A stretch of DNA of 35,382 nt from Thiocapsa sp. UBA6158 (GCF_002423035.1 NZ_DIUM01000123.1:1-35382); one strand, 5' to 3'; numbered from the stretch's first letter, positions 24,919-33,517 are shown. A program made the numbers and translations. Notes: a model not told the origin generated them from the letters alone.

Positions 24919-25401
24919 TCAGGTCGCCATCTCGAGCAGTGTGGGTTTGAGCAGGGCGAGTGCGTCGACGGTCGCGAGCGAGATGATGTAGCCGCGCTTG
25001 CCCCCGTTGATGTAGATGCGCGGCAGCGCGGCGATCCCGCTTTCGCAGTAGACCGGCATGGCGCGACGTGTGCCGAAGGGTGACGTGCCGCCGACCTGAT
25101 AGCCCGAATGCTTGTCGGCGATCGCCGGCGCGCAGGGCTGGATGCGCTTCACGCCGATCGTTCGTGCCAGCGCTTGGGTGGAGACCTGCCGGTCGCCGTG
25201 CATCAGGACGATCATGGGGTTGCCCTGCTCGTCCTCCATGATCAGTGTTTTGACGACCAGGTGCTCGTCGACACCATGCTCGCGCGCGAACTGCGCCGTT
25301 CCGCCCCCGTCGACATAGGTGTAGGGGTGGCCTTCGAAGGGGATCTTGGCGGCGCGCAGTGCGCGGATGGCTTGCGTGACGGGTGCTTTCGAGGCTTTCA
25401 T
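24919..25401 (-). CDS. ybaK: Cys-tRNA(Pro)/Cys-tRNA(Cys) deacylase YbaK/EbsC
   Basis: This 160-residue trans-editing enzyme removes cysteine wrongly attached to tRNA-Pro. VVKTLIM carries the catalytic Lys (about residue 50); VLMHGDRQVSTQALARTIGV, the GYQVGGTSPFGTRRAMPVYC motif and IYINGGKRGYIISL complete the INS-like fold. Length equals E. coli YbaK (159). The ATG is at 25401; a 15-bp palindrome containing the repeat-family arm lies just upstream. The neighbouring DUF427 gene upstream ends 32 bp away on the same strand. Confidence 0.94.
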   Translation of the reverse strand: MKASKAPVTQAIRALRAAKIPFEGHPYTYVDGGGTAQFAREHGVDEHLVVKTLIMEDEQGNPMIVLMHGDRQVSTQALARTIGVKRIQPCAPAIADKHSGYQVGGTSPFGTRRAMPVYCESGIAALPRIYINGGKRGYIISLATVDALALLKPTLLEMAT

Positions 25402-25402
25402 G

Positions 25403-25417
25403 CTGAACCGCGTTCAG
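25403..25417. repeat. Mini-palindrome CTGAACCGCGTTCAG, possible collapsed copy of the dispersed element
   Basis: The arms CTGAAC and GTTCAG surround CGC. The left half equals TGAACCGCG, the arm seen at loci E, F and G; the right half resembles the matching right arm less one G. It could be an element whose 60-bp interior was lost, or chance. It lies between the ybaK start and the DUF427 stop. Confidence 0.35.
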
Positions 25418-25433
25418 AGTGACGATCGGACTC

Positions 25434-25997
25434 TTACCAGTGGGATGTCCCTGGCTCGCCTTTGAATGGACCGACGACATCGGCGGTGATCCAGCCGCCA
25501 TAATAGCCGCCGGGTTGTGCAAGCACGCGCTCCCCGTCGAGAAAACAGGCGACGCGTCCGGGATAGAAGCAGATCCAGCCGGCATGGGGCTCGAAGCCCG
25601 CGAGCGGCTCCGGATAGCACCAGGCGACGTCCGTCGCGGCGCTGGCGGCATCCTTGAGCCGGAAATAGCGTGCCTGACCTTTCCATTCGCAGAAGCTGCG
25701 CGTCGGCGAGACCGCCAGGAGGTGCATCGCGACGTCCTGCGGCGGGAGGTAGAGTGTCGGCGGGCTTCCGGTCTCGCAGACGCGAACCGCACGATGCGAG
25801 TCGGCCAGGGTCACAGTCCCGGTGAGGACCCTGACGGGGCGCGGTTCCGCGCGGATCGCGGGCGGGCGAGGGTAGTCCCAGACGGACTCCTGACCGGGAC
25901 CGGGCTCGACGGCGAAGTCGGGCCGTGTCTGTCCGCGAAAGCGCCAGGCGGCGCGTGCGCGTGCGATCCGGGGGTCATCTTTCGGCATCTCGGGCAT
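25434..25997 (-). CDS. DUF427 domain protein
   Basis: This 187-residue protein contains a DUF427 domain. VWDYPRPPAIRAEPRPVRVL precedes the core; SFCEWKGQARYFRL and the repeated W-x-YPxP and W-I-C-F-Y-P elements (DVAWCYPEPLAGF, GWICFYPGRVACFLDGERVL) are the family marks. The small beta-barrel fold is known from structures but no biochemical role is settled. It may form an operon with the DUF938 gene, which ends 9 bp upstream, and with ybaK downstream. An N-terminal stretch of 40 residues before the domain is Arg/Ala-rich. Confidence 0.88.
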   Translation of the reverse strand: MPEMPKDDPRIARARAAWRFRGQTRPDFAVEPGPGQESVWDYPRPPAIRAEPRPVRVLTGTVTLADSHRAVRVCETGSPPTLYLPPQDVAMHLLAVSPTRSFCEWKGQARYFRLKDAASAATDVAWCYPEPLAGFEPHAGWICFYPGRVACFLDGERVLAQPGGYYGGWITADVVGPFKGEPGTSHW

Positions 25998-26006
25998 GGG
26001 CTGTCC

Positions 26007-26609
26007 TCAGGGGATACGCTGCCACACCAGGGTGCGGTTGTTCGCCGGCATCGGGTGATCCGCGGTCAGCTCCATGCCGTTGTCGCGGGCCATCCGGATC
26101 AGGAGGTCGAGATCCCGGATGCCCATCGCGGGGTCGCGCGAGCGCAGCATGGCGTCGAAGCGTGCATTGCTCTCGCTGGTGTAGCGACCGCCGATGTTGA
26201 AGGGTCCGTAGAGAACGAAACAACCGCCGTCGACCAGGACGCCGCCGACCCCTTCGAACATGGCCTCGACCTGCGCTTCGGACATGATGTGGGCGGTGTT
26301 GGCGCTGAAGACGGCGTCGAACCGTTCGTCGGGCCAGATGCCGGTGACGTCGAGCACGCGCACGGGCGGTAGATTGGGCAGGGCGGCATCCTCCAGCCAG
26401 GCCCGGATTCCGGGGAGAGAGTGCGCGCAATCGCTGGTTTGCCACACCAGGTGGGGCATGGCGGCGGCGAAGAAGACCGCGTGCTGGCCGGTGCCGCTTC
26501 CGATCTCGAGCAGATGTCGGGCCTCTTGAAAGAGCGGGCCGATCACGTCGAGAATCGGTCGCTTGTTTTCTTCGCAGGCTTCCGAGTAGGGTTTATCGGT
26601 CGGATACAT
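26007..26609 (-). CDS. DUF938 family, class I SAM-dependent methyltransferase-like protein
   Basis: This 200-residue protein has the SAM-binding motif LLEIGSGTGQHAVFFAAAMP (about residues 33-52), WQTSDCAH as motif II, FDAVFSANTAHIM as motif III/IV and VLYGPFNIGG. It belongs to DUF938, a Rossmann-like family that keeps methyltransferase motifs but has no proven substrate. The start ATG 26609 (MYPTDKPYSEACEENKRPIL) matches the family N-terminus; the 55 in-frame residues before it are not protein-like. It is first in a probable minus-strand operon with the DUF427 and ybaK genes and is divergent from the lipoprotein gene at 26894. Confidence 0.88.
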   Translation of the reverse strand: MYPTDKPYSEACEENKRPILDVIGPLFQEARHLLEIGSGTGQHAVFFAAAMPHLVWQTSDCAHSLPGIRAWLEDAALPNLPPVRVLDVTGIWPDERFDAVFSANTAHIMSEAQVEAMFEGVGGVLVDGGCFVLYGPFNIGGRYTSESNARFDAMLRSRDPAMGIRDLDLLIRMARDNGMELTADHPMPANNRTLVWQRIP

Positions 26610-26893
26610 GGTCTTCGCCGTTCGGGATGAGTCGGGTCGGGGATGGATCGGGGTCCCGATGCTCGCATGTTCGGGCCAAGATCGAGATGGTGTCGCCCCT
26701 TGCGTCATTCGGAACGTCGGGGCACGTGGGTCGATCGACAACCGGCTTCGCGACGCCGCGAGACGAAATGGCATCGGCTCGGTCTGCGCGATCCGTTATG
26801 CTGCGCAACGCAGACATCCGACAGGGCGCCGCCGTTGCGCAGGTCGGCGCCGAATCGACGACTACTGACGCGATACAGGGAGACGGTTACATC

Positions 26894-28357
26894 GTGGAGA
26901 CACCTTTGCACCACATCCTTGCCGGACCCGAGCGGCAACCGTGCCGTTTTCGTGCGGGCGGGCGAGTACGCGTCGTCGCTGCTGCTTGGTTACTCGGGCT
27001 CGCCGTCTCGGTCGCCGGTTGTGTCGGTGTTCGTCCGGATCTCCCGATCGGCGCCGCTTCCGGACCGGTTCCAAGTGTCGCGGAGGCAACGGAGCCTCCG
27101 CAATGGCAGGGCGTGGACGAGACCCTTTTGCGTGAAGCACGGCCATCCGACTCACTTCGGGCCGGCCCGCTTCCGGACGCGGCGCGTCCGACCGAGGGCG
27201 TCCTGTTCAACGATCCCGGCGCGCCCACGGTGCTTTTCAGCCAGGATCCCGAGATTCTGCGGGCCGAGGTGGCGGCCGAGTGTCTGTCTGCACGATCCAT
27301 GTCGATCTCGACCCGGGACGGGCTCGATGCCTTGGTGGCGAGTCTCTATTCGTCCGTGATCGATCCGGCCGAAGGCACCGAGGCGCTGATCCTCGGCAAC
27401 TGTGCGCCGCCGACGGACATCGTGCGCGAGATGGTCGCAAAGGGAGGCGAGCAGGTCCTAGCCCCTGTCGCGGAGCGGGCGCGCGCACTGAGCGCACCTC
27501 GGGCGCGACGCGCGATCGAGACGGCGGCGGCCGACGGGCTCACGCGGCATCTCGAGTTGAACGGCTCGGGCAGCGGTCCGACGCGTCTCGCACGCGACCA
27601 CGCGATGGCCTATTTTCCGTCGGAGGGGTCGGCGGTGCGCATCGAGACCTCGAACGGCATCGATCGTCTGTATCGGCGTGCGGTGCCTGGTTTCGGCCTC
27701 TATACCTTCGTGATGGTCGGTCCGAATGTGGAGCGTCTCGAGCAGACGGATCAGGCGCGTCATCGCGAGTTGTTTCGACTCGTCGAGACCTACTCGGCGG
27801 TCGGCGGCGATGCCGAGGCCGCGCCGCGCTCCGATGTCCATGTCTTTCTGATCCCGGTCGATGCGGAGCTCGGCGGGATGCCCTTGTTCAACCAGGTTGC
27901 CGCGGATCTCTCGGATCGCATGCGCAAGCAGTTGATCGAGGATCTGCGCGGGCAGGGCGAGGCGGGTCTCGCGACGCGTCTGCAAAAGGGCTCCGGTCCC
28001 TTCCTCGTTGCCGCCCTCGAGCCGGATCTCCTGCCCGGCGGAGCCGGCGCTTACAGGCTGGTTGCGGATCTCTCCGGCCTCGAGATCGAGCACTTGTATG
28101 GTGTGGTCGATGCCTTCGATCGCGGTATCGGCCCCGAGCTCGCCGGCCGCCCGGAGAGTCTGGGGGCGATCCGCGATCGACTCCGAGGCGTGCGCGCGCC
28201 ACAATCCGGCAATGCGGGGACGGTGACGACCGCAGAGTCGGTATGGTTTTTTATGCTGGGGGGGCCGGGCGAATCCGGAGCAGGAGCAGGAGCGGCGATC
28301 GGTCGTTTGATGCTCGGCGTTGCAGCCCTCTTGAAGAACGAGCCGCCGCGTGCTTGA
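26894..28357 (+). CDS. Predicted lipoprotein of unknown function
   Basis: This 487-residue protein begins at GTG 26894 with GGGAGA about 11 bases upstream. A basic N-terminus, the hydrophobic AAAWLLGLAVSV and the lipobox VAGC (Cys43) indicate a lipoprotein; the 43-residue leader is long, and a TTG at 26906 is an alternative start. The mature part has no recognised domain. Notable stretches are GVLFNDPGAPTVLFSQDPEI, NGIDRLYRRAVPGFGLYTFV and SDVHVFLIPVDAELGGMPLF. Near the C-terminus a Gly/Ala-rich helix (GGPGESGAGAGAAIGRLMLG) could be a short membrane-associated segment. Two cysteines of the mature part (near 124 and 177 of the full chain) might form a disulfide. It stands alone between a divergent gene and the locus E repeat. 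Confidence 0.7.
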   Translation: METPLHHILAGPERQPCRFRAGGRVRVVAAAWLLGLAVSVAGCVGVRPDLPIGAASGPVPSVAEATEPPQWQGVDETLLREARPSDSLRAGPLPDAARPTEGVLFNDPGAPTVLFSQDPEILRAEVAAECLSARSMSISTRDGLDALVASLYSSVIDPAEGTEALILGNCAPPTDIVREMVAKGGEQVLAPVAERARALSAPRARRAIETAAADGLTRHLELNGSGSGPTRLARDHAMAYFPSEGSAVRIETSNGIDRLYRRAVPGFGLYTFVMVGPNVERLEQTDQARHRELFRLVETYSAVGGDAEAAPRSDVHVFLIPVDAELGGMPLFNQVAADLSDRMRKQLIEDLRGQGEAGLATRLQKGSGPFLVAALEPDLLPGGAGAYRLVADLSGLEIEHLYGVVDAFDRGIGPELAGRPESLGAIRDRLRGVRAPQSGNAGTVTTAESVWFFMLGGPGESGAGAGAAIGRLMLGVAALLKNEPPRA

Positions 28358-28384
28358 TCCGCTCCACGCCGGGGAGTGACGACT

Positions 28385-28469
28385 TGAACCGCGCCCAGCG
28401 CGGTATGCGATGTTTCTGGATGTGATCGGCCCCGGCAGACGTGACGACCGCCGGAGCCGACGCGGTTTA
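28385..28469 (+). repeat. Dispersed intergenic element, L module, locus E
   Basis: Arms TGAACCGCG (28385-28393) and CGCGGTTTA (28461-28469), one wobble-type mismatch; total 85 bp. It begins 28 bp after the lipoprotein stop, the only L module not starting on a stop codon. The interior is close to locus A (shared GCGGTA, CGATGTTT, CCCCGGCAGAC, TGACGACCG). AGAGATTAGA follows. Confidence 0.87.
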
Positions 28470-28493
28470 AGAGATTAGACAAACCGATCATTT

Positions 28494-28577
28494 TAAACCG
28501 CGTCTCCGCTGAAGGCCGTGGCTGCACCGAACGTCGAACTCACTCGAAAATGAGCACCTCGCTCTGGACGCGGTTTA
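28494..28577 (+). repeat. Dispersed intergenic element, R module, locus E
   Basis: Perfect 11-bp arms TAAACCGCGTC (28494-28504) and GACGCGGTTTA (28567-28577); total 84 bp, after a 24-bp AT-rich linker. The interior is nearly identical to the R module of locus A. The right arm ends four bases before the start codon of the next gene. Confidence 0.9.
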
Positions 28578-28581
28578 GACT

Positions 28582-29193
28582 ATGAATATCATTCCAACCG
28601 GCGTGGGCAGCTTGGTCCGCTTCCTGATCGGGATCTTTCTGCTCCAGGGTGTCACGGGGCTCTTGGTCTACACCGCCTTGAGTACCGACTGGCAAACGAC
28701 CTGGCCGCTCTTCCTGCTGTTGGGCGGCTCGATCGGCACGCTGGTCGCCTTTTGGTTCAATACCATCGTTGCAGCTGATCGGCATCGCACCGTCTCGCGG
28801 GTCAGCGAGCGTTTCTCCAAGGAACGCGAGAAGATTCGGGTCAAGGCGGAGCAGATCCGTGCGAAGGTCGGTCGCGACAACGCGGTCCTCCAGGCCAAGG
28901 TCCGGCATCGCGGCTCGATCGGTGCCAACCTCAAGACCGGCGTCGTCGTCGGTGGTGCCGTCGGTCTGGGCGTGGCCATGATGCTGGCCCAGTTCGTCAC
29001 GCTCGGGTTGCTGACCCTGACGACGGCCGGAGGTGCGGCGCTCGGCTACACCGCCCGGGTGCGGCAGGAGAAGCATCTCGCCGCCAAGCGTCTCGCCGAG
29101 GAGGAGCGCATGCTCATGATGATGGACGGCGACCCGTCGCCGCGCCGTTTGACGGGTCGCAAAGGCCGGCGCGCCGATGCCGAGCTCGACTGA
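28582..29193 (+). CDS. Membrane protein with basic coiled-coil loop, unknown function
   Basis: This 203-residue protein is not recognised. Hydrophobic segments lie at about 10-31 (LVRFLIGIFLLQGVTGLLVY), 42-63 (PLFLLLGGSIGTLVAFWF), and a pair around 118-155 (VVVGGAVGLGVAMMLAQFVT, then LGLLTLTTAGGAALGY). Between them (70-110) is a strongly charged helix (RVSERFSKEREKIRVKAEQI), likely a cytoplasmic coiled coil. The C-terminal 45 residues are charged with a Met run (EERMLMMMDGD) and a basic end. The start ATG 28582 has no Shine-Dalgarno because the repeat element occupies the leader up to base 28577. Translation may depend on the structure of the element. Confidence 0.72.
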   Translation: MNIIPTGVGSLVRFLIGIFLLQGVTGLLVYTALSTDWQTTWPLFLLLGGSIGTLVAFWFNTIVAADRHRTVSRVSERFSKEREKIRVKAEQIRAKVGRDNAVLQAKVRHRGSIGANLKTGVVVGGAVGLGVAMMLAQFVTLGLLTLTTAGGAALGYTARVRQEKHLAAKRLAEEERMLMMMDGDPSPRRLTGRKGRRADAELD

Positions 29194-29250
29194 TCCCGCA
29201 GCATTCAACCTGAAGGATCCGAATCAAGGATCCGCACCGAGGAAGTCTCC

Positions 29251-30030
29251 ATGGCCGAGATGACAAGCTACCCACCCGGCACCTTCTGCTGGGTCGATCT
29301 GGCGACCAATGCCCCCGAGGCCGCGAAGACCTTTTACGGCGAGATCTTCGACTGGACCTCCGACGACCTGGCGACCGACTACGAGGTGCCTTACAGCATC
29401 CTGAAACGCGACGGCAAGCGAGCCGCCGCACTCTACGAGATGGCGCCCGAGCAAGGCGCCTTTCCCTACTGGGCGAGCTATGTCCGAGTGATGGACGTTC
29501 AGGCGAGCGCCGAGCAGGCCGTCGAGCTGGGCGGACGCCTGGTGATGCCCGCCGTCGATGTGATGCAGCTCGGACGCATGGCCTTCATTCAGGATCCCAC
29601 CGGCGCCGTGCTCGGCCTCTGGGAGCCGAACTCGCTGTTCGGCGCCGAGCTCGACAATACCTACGGCGCACGCAGCTGGAGCGAGCTGCAGACCCGCAAC
29701 ACCAAGGCCGCTTCGCGTTTCTACCAAGACCTCTTCGGTTGGACCGCACGCACCAGCAAGAGTCTGATGGACGGGCGTTACACGCTGTTCGAGCTCGACG
29801 GCAAAGAGGTCGGCGGCATGATCGAGCTCGACGCCGAATGGGGCTCGATGCCGCCGAACTGGTCGATCTATTTCGGAGTCGAGGATTGCGATCGTGCCTT
29901 GGCGACGGCCAAGCGCCTGGGCGGCAGCATCGTCATGGATCCCAAGGAGGTCGAGAATGTCGGCCGATTCGCCTTCCTCGGTGACCCGCAGGGTGCCATC
30001 TTCGCCGTCATCCAGTTCGGTCACCCTTGA
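29251..30030 (+). CDS. VOC superfamily (glyoxalase/dioxygenase-like) protein with two domains
   Basis: This 259-residue protein holds two tandem vicinal-oxygen-chelate domains: residues about 10-125 (FCWVDLATNAPEAAKTFYGE, IFDW) and 140-258 (SWSELQTRNTKAASRFYQDL, FGW). Each ends with a typical DPTGAVLGLWEP or DPQGAIFAVIQF strand. Such proteins resemble the hydroxylase-like CFP30-type family; the substrate is unknown. Classic metal His/Glu positions are only partly kept (the first domain begins with Cys-Trp rather than His), so a non-catalytic or altered metal role is possible. GAGGAAG precedes ATG 29251 at 6 bases. The tandem AAGGATCCG just upstream (about 29213 and 29227) is a short direct repeat. 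Confidence 0.88.
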   Translation: MAEMTSYPPGTFCWVDLATNAPEAAKTFYGEIFDWTSDDLATDYEVPYSILKRDGKRAAALYEMAPEQGAFPYWASYVRVMDVQASAEQAVELGGRLVMPAVDVMQLGRMAFIQDPTGAVLGLWEPNSLFGAELDNTYGARSWSELQTRNTKAASRFYQDLFGWTARTSKSLMDGRYTLFELDGKEVGGMIELDAEWGSMPPNWSIYFGVEDCDRALATAKRLGGSIVMDPKEVENVGRFAFLGDPQGAIFAVIQFGHP

Positions 30031-30074
30031 CGCGCGTCGGTTTTCTTTGAATGTTGTAGATCCCGGTTGACCCC

Positions 30075-31400
30075 ATGTCGATGACGCAAACACCCAAGAT
30101 CGGATTCATCAGCCTCGGCTGTCCCAAGGCGACGGTGGATTCCGAGCGGATCCTTACGCAGCTGCGTGCGGAGGGCTACGGCATCCCGCCAAGCTACGAG
30201 GATGCCGATCTCGTCATCGTCAACACCTGCGGCTTTATCGACGACGCGGTCGAGGAGTCGCTCGATGCGATCGGCGAGGCGCTGCAGGCCAACGGTCGTG
30301 TCATCGTAACCGGTTGCCTGGGCGCGCGTGCCGAGATCGTTCGCAAGGCCCATCCCGAGGTCCTTGCGGTGACGGGTCCGCATGCACTCGACGAGGTGAT
30401 GGCGGCCGTGCATGCGCAGCTGCCGGCGCCGCATGATCCCTTCGTCAGCCTGGTGCCGCCGCAGGGCGTCAAGCTCACGCCGCGGCACTTTGCTTATCTC
30501 AAGATCTCGGAGGGCTGCAACCATCGCTGCAGCTTCTGCATCATCCCGAGCCTACGCGGCGATCTGGCGAGTCGCCCGATCGGGGAGGTGCTCGCAGAAG
30601 CCGAGCGGTTGGTGGAGTCGGGGGTGCGCGAGCTCTTGATCATCTCGCAGGACACCAGCGCTTACGGGCTGGATCTGCGCTACCGGCCCGATTTCCGGAA
30701 GGGCCGGCCGCTGAAGACCGACACGCTCAACCTGGCGCGCGCACTCGGCGAGCTGCCGGCCTGGGTCCGGCTGCACTATGTCTATCCCTATCCGCATGTC
30801 GACGAGCTGATCCCGCTGATGGCGGAAGGACTGATCCTGCCGTATCTGGATATGCCGCTGCAGCACGGGAGCGAGACGATCCTGCGGGCGATGCGCCGTC
30901 CGGCGGCGACCGAGAAGGTGCTCGACCGGCTCTCGCGCTGGCGCGAGCAGTGCCCTGAGCTGGTCATGCGCAGCACCTTCATTGTCGGTTTTCCGGGCGA
31001 GACCGAGGCGGAGTTCGAGGAGCTGCTCGACTTCCTGCGTGCCGCTCGGCTTGATCGCGTCGGCTGTTTTCCCTATTCGCCGGTCGAGGGCGCGAGTGCG
31101 AACGCGCTGCCCGATCCTGTCCCGGAGCCGGTCAAGCATGAGCGGGTCGAGCGCTTCATGGCCGTGCAGGCCGAGATCAGCCGGGCGAAGCTCGCCGAGC
31201 GCATCGGTCAGCGAATGACGGTGCTGGTCGATGAGGTCGCAGAGGACGAGGTGATCGCGCGCAGCTACGCCGACGCACCCGAGATCGACGGCGAGGTCAT
31301 CATCGCGGGCGCCTGGGAGCTGGATCCGGGGGATTTCATCGAGGTCGAGGTCACGGATGCGGGCGACCATGATCTGTGGGCGCAGCCGCTGACCGATTAA
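30075..31400 (+). CDS. rimO: Ribosomal protein S12 methylthiotransferase
   Basis: This 441-residue radical-SAM enzyme adds a methylthio group to Asp of ribosomal protein S12. The N-terminal MTTase domain has cysteines C16, C52 and C81 (LGCPKAT, NTCGFID, TGCLGAR) for the auxiliary 4Fe-4S cluster; the radical-SAM triad CNHRCSFC is at C148, C152 and C155; the C-terminal TRAM domain ends the protein (EVIARSYADAPEIDGEVIIA). The Asp/Gly features ISLGCPK and DTSAYG favour RimO over MiaB. An in-frame ATG at 30081 is an alternative start. The stop TAA begins the locus F repeat. Confidence 0.95.
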   Translation: MSMTQTPKIGFISLGCPKATVDSERILTQLRAEGYGIPPSYEDADLVIVNTCGFIDDAVEESLDAIGEALQANGRVIVTGCLGARAEIVRKAHPEVLAVTGPHALDEVMAAVHAQLPAPHDPFVSLVPPQGVKLTPRHFAYLKISEGCNHRCSFCIIPSLRGDLASRPIGEVLAEAERLVESGVRELLIISQDTSAYGLDLRYRPDFRKGRPLKTDTLNLARALGELPAWVRLHYVYPYPHVDELIPLMAEGLILPYLDMPLQHGSETILRAMRRPAATEKVLDRLSRWREQCPELVMRSTFIVGFPGETEAEFEELLDFLRAARLDRVGCFPYSPVEGASANALPDPVPEPVKHERVERFMAVQAEISRAKLAERIGQRMTVLVDEVAEDEVIARSYADAPEIDGEVIIAGAWELDPGDFIEVEVTDAGDHDLWAQPLTD

Positions 31401-31481
31401 ATCGCGTCCGTTTCGATCTGCGGCCTCTGCGTTTGGGCCAGCCCTCCCGCGTGCATGCGCGCCCTGCGCCGACGCGATTGA
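31398..31481 (+). repeat. Dispersed intergenic element, L module, locus F
   Basis: Arms TAAATCGCGTC (31398-31408) and GACGCGATTGA (31471-31481) pair with one mismatch; the C-to-T change in the left arm is matched by G-to-A in the right. Total 84 bp. TAA is the rimO stop. AGTCATTA follows, then a T-rich linker. Confidence 0.8.
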
Positions 31482-31505
31482 AGTCATTAAAATCCTTTGG
31501 TTTTT

Positions 31506-31589
31506 TGAACCGCGTCTCGCCGAGGTTGTCGTATGGCACGAGGTCAAGGCAAAGGACGAAGCGATTTTGATCGCTCCGGACGCGGTTCA
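31506..31589 (+). repeat. Dispersed intergenic element, R module, locus F, compensatory arm change
   Basis: Perfect 11-bp arms TGAACCGCGTC (31506-31516) and GACGCGGTTCA (31579-31589); total 84 bp, 24 bp after the L module. It ends 7 bp before the stop of the convergent DUF2892 gene. The interior differs from loci A and E apart from the first CCGCGTCTC and the end. Confidence 0.85.
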
Positions 31590-31596
31590 GCGGGCC

Positions 31597-31797
31597 TCAG
31601 AACGCGGGGCCGGCCTTCTTGCCCATCTTCTTCAGGATCACGGCCAGCGGGCAGAATCCGGTGAAGGCGGACTGCAGGAGGTTCAGGCCGACGAAGGCCG
31701 TGAACCACATCCAGTAGGGGCTGACATAGTGCGCCAGCAGGAGCGAGATCAGGATGAAGGCGCCGGCGACGGCAAACACGATGCGCTCGATCGACAT
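31597..31797 (-). CDS. DUF2892 (YgaP-type) inner membrane protein
   Basis: This 66-residue protein has two transmembrane hairpins: RIVFAVAGAFILISLLLA and WFTAFVGLNLLQSAFTGFCP, the latter holding the DUF2892 motif NLxQSxFTGxCP. The domain is often fused to rhodanese (as in YgaP) or stands alone in sulfur-oxidising bacteria. The start ATG 31797 has a clear GGAG 7 bases upstream, preferred over ATG 31809. It is convergent with rimO. Confidence 0.92.
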   Translation of the reverse strand: MSIERIVFAVAGAFILISLLLAHYVSPYWMWFTAFVGLNLLQSAFTGFCPLAVILKKMGKKAGPAF

Positions 31798-31927
31798 GGA
31801 TATCTCCAAAGGTTCGGATTGCGGGTTGGGAAGGGTATCTGCCCTACGGGATATTAAAGAACGCTTATACTAGGTTCAAGGTCGATTGACGTAAGGTTTT
31901 TGCCGAGCGGATGAGGGTAGCTGTACC

Positions 31928-33517
31928 GTGGACGTGGACGCCTTTCCGCGCTTGCTCGAAGCCCTGATGCGGCCGGCTGTCTATCCGCATCCAGTCGATG
32001 CGGTCGAGCACATCGAAACACACATCTCGCACGTGTTTCTCGCGGGGGCATTTGCCTACAAGCTCAAGAAGCCGATCGACCTGGGTTTTCTCGATTTCTC
32101 CACCTTAGAGCGCCGCCGCCGCTGTTGCGAGGAGGAGCTGCGGTTGAATCGGCGCCTGGCGCCGGATCTCTATCTGGGCGTGGTGGCCGTCACCGGCACC
32201 GCAAGCGCGCCGCGCATCGGCGGACCCGGTCCGGTGCAGGAGTATGCCGTGCAGATGCATCGTTTCCCGCAAGAAGCGCTGCTCGACCGTCAGGAGCTGT
32301 CCGGCGAGCTGATCGATCGCTTGGCCATGGAGATCGCGGAGTTTCATGCCCGGATCCCCGTCGCCGATACCGAAAGCCCGTACGGGACTCCGGAGGCGGT
32401 GCTTGCTCCCATGGTCGAGAATCTTGCGCAGATTCGCTCCCGCGCCCTGCTGGCGGATCCGCGCGATCGACTGGATCGTCTCGAAACCTGGACGCGCGTG
32501 CGCTGGCAGGCCCTGAGCCCCATGATCGAGCGGCGGCGCCGCAACGGCTATGTCCGCGAGTGTCACGGCGACATGCATCGCGGCAACATCGCCTTGGTCG
32601 ATGGGGAGATCCGCATCTTCGACGCGATCGAGTTCAATCCCTTCCTGCGCTGGATCGACACGGCGAGCGAGATCGCCTTCCTGATCATGGACCTGGATGA
32701 ATCCGGTGCGACGAGGTTGGCGCGGCGTTTCCTGAATCGCTATCTCGAGCGCAGCGGCGATTACGAATTGCTGGCGCTGTTGGATCTCTACAAGGTGTAT
32801 CGCGCGCTCGTCCGGGCCAAGGTCATGGCGATCCGTCTCGCACAGCCCGATCTGGAACCGGCCCAACAGGCCCTCGATCGCAGTATCTGCATCCGTTATC
32901 TGGAGCTTGCCGAGTCCTACATCGGTCCCCGCTCGCCCCGTCTCCTGCTTGCGTGCGGAATGTCCGGGTCCGGAAAGAGCTACATGGCGTGCCGGCTCCG
33001 CGAGGCGCTCCCGTTGATCCACCTGCGCTCCGACATCGAGCGCAAGCGTCTCTTCGGCATCTCCGAGACCCTGTCCACCCGCGCGTCGCTCGACGCCGGA
33101 ATCTATTTCCCGACGGCGACCGCCTGGACCTACGCACGGCTGCTGCGGCTGGCCGAGGCGATCCTCGGCTATGGCTATGACGTGTTGGTCGATGCGACCT
33201 TCATCTGCGCGTCGCGGCGCGCACTCTTTTGGGACTTCGCCCGACGGCGCCGCATCCCGGCCGCGATCCTGGCGCTCGATGCACCCGTGGATCTGCTGCG
33301 TAACCGCATCATCCGGCGGCGCGCCGAAAACCAGGATGCATCGGACGCCGACTTGCGGGTTCTCGAGCATCAACGGCTGGCCTTGGAGCCTTTGGCCTCC
33401 GAAGAGCGGGTCCGCGCGGTTTTCATCGACACCAGCCGAACGCCGTCGTTGGCCGAGGTGCTCGACCGGATCGAGTCGGTCTTCGGCTCGCTGGATGCGC
33501 CTGAACCGCGTCCATAG
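31928..33517 (+). CDS. Fusion of APH-like kinase and P-loop (AAA/zeta-like) ATPase domains
   Basis: This 529-residue protein joins two domains. Residues about 30-300 form an aminoglycoside-phosphotransferase-like fold with the loop CHGDMHRGNIALVDGEIRIF (H213, G214, D215) and FDAIEFNP as the metal motif. Residues 335-520 form a P-loop kinase-like domain with Walker A GMSGSGKS (344-351), and a downstream VLVDATFICASRRALFWDFA region. The combination is common in proteobacteria (COG2187 plus COG0645) but its substrate is unknown. The start is GTG 31928 with GAGGGT about 10 bases upstream. The C-terminal codons (APEPRP and stop TAG 33515) lie within the locus G repeat, so the tail may differ from that of homologues. 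Confidence 0.87.
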   Translation: MDVDAFPRLLEALMRPAVYPHPVDAVEHIETHISHVFLAGAFAYKLKKPIDLGFLDFSTLERRRRCCEEELRLNRRLAPDLYLGVVAVTGTASAPRIGGPGPVQEYAVQMHRFPQEALLDRQELSGELIDRLAMEIAEFHARIPVADTESPYGTPEAVLAPMVENLAQIRSRALLADPRDRLDRLETWTRVRWQALSPMIERRRRNGYVRECHGDMHRGNIALVDGEIRIFDAIEFNPFLRWIDTASEIAFLIMDLDESGATRLARRFLNRYLERSGDYELLALLDLYKVYRALVRAKVMAIRLAQPDLEPAQQALDRSICIRYLELAESYIGPRSPRLLLACGMSGSGKSYMACRLREALPLIHLRSDIERKRLFGISETLSTRASLDAGIYFPTATAWTYARLLRLAEAILGYGYDVLVDATFICASRRALFWDFARRRRIPAAILALDAPVDLLRNRIIRRRAENQDASDADLRVLEHQRLALEPLASEERVRAVFIDTSRTPSLAEVLDRIESVFGSLDAPEPRP

